DNA of 64,000 nucleotides from Siphonodentalium dalli (Eukaryota; Mollusca; Scaphopoda; Gadilida; Siphonodentaliidae), in NCBI GenBank assembly GCA_032622095.1, contig CP136066.1, forward strand, positions 66,038,278 to 66,102,277, read 5' to 3'. Shown here piece after piece: positions 57,342-64,000 of the stretch. Both the position numbers and the translations under genes were made by a program. Within the stretch, counting starts at the first letter, position 1. The number at the start of each line of letters is the position of its first letter. The notes beneath the pieces are model-generated. The model was not told the DNA's origin and did no database searches. It saw nothing but the letters and a program-made list of their open reading frames with translations.

Positions 57342-60004
57342 TTATATTAAGCAGTGACAGCCATCTGTAGAATGTACATGTATACTTCGGAATATAGGTT
57401 TCTCGCAGGTAGTTACGGTACACAAAATAACAAAATGGTATTCCTCACAGACATTTTCGCCACATAACGGGCATTTCGTGTCTTTACAGGTACTTTTATT
57501 CCATCTGCATTGCTCCACCGGTAGTCTGTGATTGGCTGTTCTAAATTTCAGTAAATAAGTAGCCAGATGAGAGGGCATATATGCTAAGTATAGGCTCAAT
57601 TTGACAGAATCCTTTATGTTTCGACAAAATATGGCACGGCTTGAGATAGACATATTTAGATTGCCGAAGAGACAACCTGCGTGTTGTTCTATTAATTTCG
57701 CTTTCATGCGTTTCATGTCTGTCTTGCTTAGTGGGGACTGATTCTGCAACGCACTTTCCATATTTAAATCTCGCAATGTTTCTTTGATAAACGAAATCCA
57801 TTTAATCTTGTTTTGTAATATGGCATCACTGTCATTGAGATACTTGAGTAGAAGTAATACATTCTTAGCTAATTCTGACCCTTCGTGCGATACTATATGT
57901 AGTTTTGACCAATATGATATTGCTCTGCACTTATTTCGATCATTACGGGGTATCTTCCCAATTCTGCATATACCATGTAGTTTGGTGTGCTAGACTTAAT
58001 TGTTGTGATAATTTTGCAGAATATAAGATGAATGGTCTCCAAAATTTGAGTTTTCTCGAAACACAAAACTTCACCACCATACAGCATAATCGGCATAATC
58101 ATAGAATCAAACAATTTAAGCATAACATCTAGAAGCAGCTGCAGCTTTCTTGTTCTATTCAAAAGGCCATACATGGCTCTCGTTGCTGTATCCTGGGTCT
58201 GCTTAATCGATTGGCAGAATCTACCATTGTAAAAGAATTTAATACCGAGGTATTTAAATTCTTTTATAATTTGTATTTCTTGGGCCCGATAAGTGAATAT
58301 TGGTAAGTTCTTTGACAATTTGTTAGTAAAAATTACCATTTTCGTTTTAATTGTTTAACTTGGAGATTCCCTGCCTCGGCATAATCTGCGAATACTGAAC
58401 GTGCACGATGCATATTGTCCTCTGAGAGGATCACGGTATCGTCTGCATATAATAAACACAATATATATGTATATAAAACACCCAATATGTTTAAAATATT
58501 TCTCATCAAAATAGTTCACGTTTGAGATTGCGCAGTCACTCAGAAAACTTTGTATATCGTTCACAAACAAAGAAAATAAAAGAGGTGACATTGGATCACC
58601 TTGAAGTAAGCCAATCTGGCTGATAAAGAAGTCTGATTGCGAATTATAGTTTTTTCACACATAATTTTATATTGTCGTACATGCTTCGTATTACCTGTAG
58701 TATCTTACCGTTTATTTATGCTTGCATAAGTTTCAACCATAGAGCATCTCTCCATGCAGTATCAAATGCTTTGCGGAAGTCAATAACAGTACAAAATATC
58801 TTTCGTCCGCTCTGTATGTATACATTTATTAGAGCATGTAAAATAAATATATTATCTATTGTTGAGTGACCCTTACGCAAACCTGTCTGAAGTTTATTTA
58901 TCAGGTAATTTTCTTCTGCAAATGACGATATTAGATTATTAATAACGGATGTAAAAAGTTTAGCAAAACAACTTATAGAAGGGTGATTCCTCTATAAGAT
59001 TCAGGTAAATATGGGTCCCCGGATCCTTTGAAGATGGGTTTTATCATCCCAACAGCCCATTGTTTCGGCAAATGCCACTACTCAAAATGAGGTTAAAAAG
59101 CGGACATATATGCTCATCATTTCACCAAACGATTCTTTGATATATTCGTGCACTGCTGCCTTACCGTTCTTGAGCTTGCCTATAGCTAGCTATTTTTTTC
59201 TTGTGTTATATGTTTGTTTAGATGCGACTCGTACTGTCCGTTAAAGTCCATGTTTACATAGTCAGAAACATCCGATTAATCATTACAGCAGTTTTGGTTT
59301 AAATCCTTAATGTTATCCTCGAATTGTTCTATTGTGACGTTTCCTCTGCATTTTTTTCGCTGGTTTTCGGATTACATTTTGGCAAGTCTGTCTCAGAATG
59401 ATTTACCTGAATACTTAGATGCATCTCGAAGTTCTGAAACCGGCTTTACTCGCATTTCTTGAATTTTTATATCATAACCCCTCTATACTTCGCGCAAGAC
59501 TGTTTCATTTATCCTTATCTATAATAGATTTTGTTATATTGTACTCGCGCTTTGAACGGTTGAATCGATTTCTCAGTGTTCGACACTCACCATCGAACCA
59601 GGCTTTGTCTTTGCGAATATATCCCCGCGTTTGTTTTTGGGTCTATAAGTTCCCAATATACGATCGGCCGCCGTTTTTAGAGTTCTCGTTATGTGTCCAC
59701 ACATATCATCAATATTTGTTTGGGATAAACAACTGTTTTTGTCTAAATCATTTAATTCACCAATAATAAGCTTAATGTCGTCGCAATTAATATTCCTGGG
59801 TAAGATTCTCCCTGTATATCTGGGTCCCATCGTTTCGTTTTTATCGTTTGTTCACCAACAGTGGGGTTCTCGTCGGTGAAATTATTTCGTATCTATCGGT
59901 TAGGGAAATCAAATGTTAACACCAAGTGTATAGCTCCATGTATATCGGAGAATAACGAACAGTGATCATGTACTTTGAAGTGTTCGATCTTGCTCAAAAG
60001 ACGT
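57342..60004 (-). pseudogene. LINE, right copy: endonuclease end, linker, reverse transcriptase and C-terminus
   Basis: Minus strand from 60004. Starts inside the endonuclease at the KHFKVHD-type block, then the linker NINCDDIKLIIGELNDL (59830-59573), linker fragments near 59350-59170, reverse transcriptase with a motif A region near 58730-58790, GLLQGDPMSPLLFSLFVNDIQSF (58625-58545), a frameshifted YADD region near 58440, then 58339-57893 open (FKYLGIKFFYNG, RAMYGLLNR, MLYGGEVLC, YAELGRYPVM), and a C-terminus 57776-57342 with LLKFRTANHRLPVEQCRW and a CPLCGENVCEEYHFVILC knuckle. 58127-60004 is the reverse complement of 46160-47982. The N-terminal endonuclease half and the palindromic element present in the left copy are absent. 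Several frameshifts; dead. Confidence 0.88.
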
Positions 60005-60943
60005 TTGTTGGTATAGGCTATATAGGCGGCTATAGTGACTCTTTAGCCTCAGATTTAGCAACATTCTGGAATTCACAGGATCCCGGCCCACTTCACAGTG
60101 GACCACCGTAATAGCGTTCAGGAAACTTATGATCAACGGATGAAATATTTAGTAACAAAATTAATATATTACCTGAATAAAACTAATAAAACAAAAAAAC
60201 TGTATCACAAATTGGATACTACATGGTGTATACTCAATGATGACTAGATATCATTAACCTGATGGTTGCATAACATGAAATTGAAAAGGGTATCTCATAA
60301 ATTTCTAATGTCTGAAATACTGTGCGAAACCTGTGATATGTGCATACTCGTTCGCTCATGCTGGTCTATATCCGTACCAAAGAACATCAAAATATGTTAA
60401 CCCATGGTTGAGTTATAATAATGCAAAATGTGTTTACGGATGGAACAAGGCCGGTAACTCTGGTATGCATTGACAGGCGAAACCTGTGATATGCAGTAAT
60501 ATGTGCATACATCCTTCCCCTATCATTCTGGTCTATCACCATACCAAACCACATCAAAATTCGACAACTGACACTTAACTTATATTGCAAAAACTTTGTA
60601 CGGACTGAATTTCATAAAGTCGAACAGGGCCCTTAACTCCGGTATGCATTGATGGTCACAACCCGTGATATTATGCATATTCGTTCCCCATTTCTGGTCC
60701 ATCACCATGCCATATATAGGGCATCAAAATGTGACAACCGAATCTTGAGTTATAATGCACAATGTTTGTACGGACGAACGGCTCGAGACGTTAACTATAT
60801 ACCGCCGACTAATATCGGGGGGTATACTAACCATATATCTATGTGTATACCTAACCAAAAACAATTCCCCCACCCCACCCCGGTGGATAAGACTAAAGAG
60901 TTCTTTGGTCATGCACAAATAATTGTGGAACCCCTGACCTGTT
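60005..60943. repeat. Outer arm of inverted pair IR3, right copy
   Basis: Reverse complement of 35730-36667. It joins the LINE directly at about 60004/60005, so relative to the left side about 9.5 kb (36668-46159) is missing here. Internal units of the 160-180 bp tandem repeat are recognisable near 60390, 60530 and 60690. Confidence 0.9.
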
Positions 60944-61456
60944 TACCCCGGATTTTTTTGTCTCCCACCCCCTGTTATTCTAAGGTGTTTTAAGCCAAAC
61001 TCATTGCAAACAAATTTGTTTTAGCCAAACTCATTACAAAAAAAAAAATTTAGTTGCGGGAAAAATTGTTTGTTGCTCCCATCGATCACCCACCCACCCC
61101 GGCATACGTGCCCGGAAAAATCCCCCCTCCCTGCACAAACCACAGTATGTATAATACAATACATCATGGCTATGACTTCACGACTTTGTTTATCGCGGCG
61201 TCCAGTATATAGGATAATGGATTGTTATTGTCGAGGTCTCGTACACTATTTATACAATCAACGATCCATTTTTTCAATAACGGACATTCAATATCCAATT
61301 TAATGAACTGTTATTTCACTGTGAATTTTTCATTTGATATGACTCCATAAATTTTCAAGTTTGATCTGGTTTAAGGGACATCTCAATGAGCCATTCCGAT
61401 CGACACATGGCCATTTCGATAAAAAAAATATATATAATTTATTCACGCTCAGTGAG
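60944..61456. other. Intergenic DNA with a repeat shared with 50.7 kb
   Basis: 60965-61125 is the inverted partner of about 50710-50830 ('ttctaaggtgttttaagccaaactca', 'cggcatacgtgcccgg'). 'agccaaactcatt' occurs twice (60993 and 61023), a small local duplication. No gene. Confidence 0.6.
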
Positions 61457-62047
61457 TTAAAGGGGTACTGTACGCCAAATGTTGTTGTTGGTTTCTATAG
61501 TCTCCGAGTCGGAGAATAAGGTAACAATTTTTCCATTATTTGAAAGTCTGTTGAGTACGAAGTCATGTTACGGATGACAAATTTACCGGAATGCAAAAAT
61601 ACAAATTGTCGTTGTCGAGTAATTTTTGTAAAGTTTTCAACCAAATGAATCAAATAAAAGTTATATTATATGCATACTAGTCCCATATAATCATTTAAGT
61701 TATTGTATCGTCGCTAGTCAGTGAGTGGCTTGAGTGTTCTCCCCGTATCATCATAATATTTTAAGCGATCGTGTGTGCGATCGGTTTAAAAATCCAGTAT
61801 CCCTCAATTACTGTTTTTGATTACGGTAATTCGTAATTTAATTGACGCCATTTTATGGCTCCAGTCATAAATTCAATTTATATCAAATTATTAACTTTTA
61901 AATTATTAAATGTTAAGATAGCCTATTAACCTGAGCGTTTACAGAATACATCTTCGACTCAAATTACTTATGTTTCAATATATTATCGATATTAGATCGT
62001 TGTTGTCACCGGCAATTTAATGAAAATGGCGTACAGTACCCCTTTAA
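61457..62047. mobile_element. 591-bp MITE with TTAA-bounded 20-bp inverted ends
   Basis: Begins TTAAAGGGGTACTGTACGCC at 61457 and ends with the exact complement GGCGTACAGTACCCCTTTAA at 62047. No frame of note inside. TTAA at each edge fits piggyBac-type or another TTAA/TA-targeting transposase. TTAA is palindromic, so target duplication cannot be told from terminal sequence. Unrelated in sequence to the hairpin MITE family. Confidence 0.85.
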
Positions 62048-62475
62048 GCACATGTGAAGCAACGAACGCTAAGGTGCATGGACAACCCGGCAAAGCCATG
62101 TCCTTGCACATTGGAGATAACAACCTGCCTGGGGCAATGGCATACAATTAGACAATCAACTTTGGGCACAGGACGTGATCAATGAAGTGAGGGTAATTAG
62201 CGGAAGTCATTATTATTAGGCTTCATACGAGTAATGTTTACCAAAGCACACAAAAAAACAATAAGAAAACAATTGTCACCAAACTCTACCTTAATAAATT
62301 GTCACACCTACTAAGCCATCGCTACTGTGTTAGGTGTGTCCGCAGATATAATTGTTTGGCACATTTCCATTCGCTCAGTGCGGAATAGGGGACACGCCCA
62401 GAGCTAGTGATAAGTATCTTCGTACTGACGTTAACAATAATTTGTCGGTGTTTGATTTCTCCTCATATATGTACC

Positions 62476-62595
62476 ATTAAATAGGCTGTTGACACTGGAA
62501 TTGGTTCGTGAAATGCACAAAACAGAGGTTTTTGGTCGATTCTTCGCGAAAATGTTACGTAAATACTGCCAGTCGCAATTAGATTAATTCTACTA
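62476..62595. repeat. Interspersed repeat shared with 19408-19535
   Basis: Same word order as the 19.4-kb copy (see that entry), about 90% identical. Confidence 0.75.
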
Positions 62596-62829
62596 AGTAT
62601 AAACATCATAATAATAACGACCCCGCTCGGTGCGCTATAGGTAACAGGCGGACGTACGTACTTGTGACGTTACACATAATTCTCAGTATACCGTTAGTAG
62701 AGGCTCTTGTGTACTCCCGTGTGCACTTTGTGAAGAAATATAGCGACTATGCCAATGACGTTGCTTGATATCTCAGGCACCAGAAAACAAATGTTAGACA
62801 CCTTGGGGTCGCGACTTGGTGGATTTATG

Positions 62830-63760
62830 ACGTCATCAAGATGGCCGCCATACACAATTTCACAGTATGCACTGAGTCAGTTTGATTAATATCTACTTGT
62901 GAATTTATTATAGAAATTTGATTATCTAACCACTGACGTGAAACTAATACACCATACTTCCATTTGACAGAAAAAGTGGCCACCATAAACCAAGATGGCC
63001 GCCAAAATGGCGACCGAATTTCGGAAAATTGATGATTTTTCACACTTTCCTCTTGAATCGTTAACCGATGTTTGAAATTTGTAACGAATAAAGACCTAAA
63101 TTTGAATAAATACTAGTATCCAACCATTTCTACAACATAATATGTCATAGTTGTGATCTCATTCCTGTCAGCTATCTTTAAAATGTGAATTCAAAAATGT
63201 GCTATGAAAGTTAACCAAAATTCACTTATGTGATTCTAGCCAAGAGTTGAACAGAAAATAACTGAATTTGATGATGATAATGTAAAAATGTTTTAAATAT
63301 GTGAATTGCGATGTAGTTACACTGAAAATAAAGCATTTTCGTTTAAGATGGCGGCCATGATGGCTGCCAAAATGGATAAATCACCAAAATCTGTCTAATT
63401 TTTATTGATATCACTCATGTGTTGGGGAAAAGTAAATATATGTGAATATGTGCTACTTTTTCGCGGAAATCCATGGACTTATGGAATAATTTGTAAATTT
63501 GGTGAACCATATAGCTGCTTATACCCGAGAATTCAACAGAATTATACCACGAACATTAAGTCAAATAATCTTCATGGCAGCCACACAGAATTGCAGAATG
63601 GGCACTGAGTGAGGAAGAAAATTTAACACAGAAAATGAAAAATATTTCTACGGCAATGATAGAGTTGCACCAAGCTTCATTTTGAAAGAACAAGATTGAT
63701 AAAAAAAAAACCAAGATGGCTGTCAAAATGGCGACCGAAATATAGAAATGTCTTGAATTG
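62830..63760. repeat. Degenerate repeat with AAGATGGCNGCC motifs
   Basis: 'aagatggccgccatacac' (62838), 'aagatggccgccaaaatggcgaccgaa' (62993), 'aagatggcggccatgatggctgccaaaatgg' (63347) and 'aagatggctgtcaaaatggcgaccgaa' (63713) recur. The last three are about 355-365 bp apart and are followed by similar text ('gaaaattgatgatttttcacac', 'aaatgtcttgaattgttacacatg'). The sequence between is AT-rich with no supportable gene. Confidence 0.65.
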
Positions 63761-64000
63761 TTACACATGCCCTTTACATCATTTTCGGACATTATGTGCG
63801 CTCGCGCAACAGTATGGCGATCAGACAGATTCGTAGGTACGTACGTTGGTGTCACTCTACCCCGTTTTACTCCATGACGTCACAAAAAACGACGTAACAC
63901 CTCGTGGCGTTCTGACATTTTTACTGTGCCGCGTTTTTGCTATGTTTATTTTATGTGTTGTTTTCGATTATTTGTTTGTCGCCGATATCGCCATTTGTCG
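63761..64000. other. Window end, no gene seen
   Basis: GC-mixed sequence with 'gacgtcac' words (63875-63885) and no frame with recognisable motifs. Confidence 0.4.

Overview
This is eukaryotic, AT-rich, gene-poor DNA dominated by transposable elements. The mix fits an invertebrate, most likely a marine lophotrochozoan such as a mollusc: degraded CR1-type LINEs, one carrying a 2A-like NPGP motif, a Polinton-type packaging ATPase, TTAA-flanked MITEs, long low-copy tandem repeats and a single-exon GT31 glycosyltransferase. The taxon is an inference and no marker settles it. I see no operons, no bacterial genes, and no tRNA or rRNA gene I could support.

Layout. 1-2.6 kb: a 4 x 50 bp tandem repeat and a decayed LINE piece. 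2.6-13.75 kb: a large imperfect inverted duplication (arms 5.8 and 4.8 kb, spacer about 470 bp), each arm holding a broken ORF1p-like gene; the left arm also carries a MITE with target duplication that the right arm lacks. 14.2-17.65 kb: a nearly full-length but dead CR1 LINE on the plus strand with the 2A-like motif. 18.7-19.4, 25.1-25.4 and 29.5-29.9 kb: copies of a piggyBac-like (TTAA) MITE built from two mutually complementary hairpins. 19.87-21.06 kb: the one convincing intact host gene, a beta-1,3-galactosyltransferase-like enzyme on the minus strand. 26.6-28.8 kb: a second dead CR1. 29.9-35.7 kb: intergenic DNA with small tandem and foldback repeats.

35.7-61 kb is a nested stack. A second LINE family with an APE endonuclease and YADD reverse transcriptase is present as an inverted pair (left copy 36.8-48.0 kb, right copy 57.3-60.0 kb, each attached to the same roughly 0.93 kb repeat). 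Inside the endonuclease of the left LINE sits the most remarkable object here: an 8592-bp element (37344-45935) that is almost entirely one palindrome, flanked by a 6-bp direct repeat AATATT, with AG...CT ends. Each half carries a gene, pointing outward from the centre, for a zinc-finger/poly-Q/FtsK-HerA (A32-type) packaging ATPase. One copy is intact and the other broken. Joining the two LINE halves across one AATATT keeps the LINE frame open. This looks like a Polinton-type element reduced to a self-complementary dimer of one genome end. The space between the two LINE copies holds a third CR1 split by a 1-kb 5'-truncated LINE with its own 10-13 bp target duplication, a further inverted/tandem repeat pair, a CR1 tail and a roughly 12-unit array of about 195 bp. 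61-64 kb: a TTAA-bounded MITE and a repeat rich in AAGATGGC-type motifs.

Functionally, nothing here forms a pathway. The window is a record of successive insertions, inverted duplications and decay, with the GT31 gene and possibly the left ATPase gene as the only intact long reading frames.
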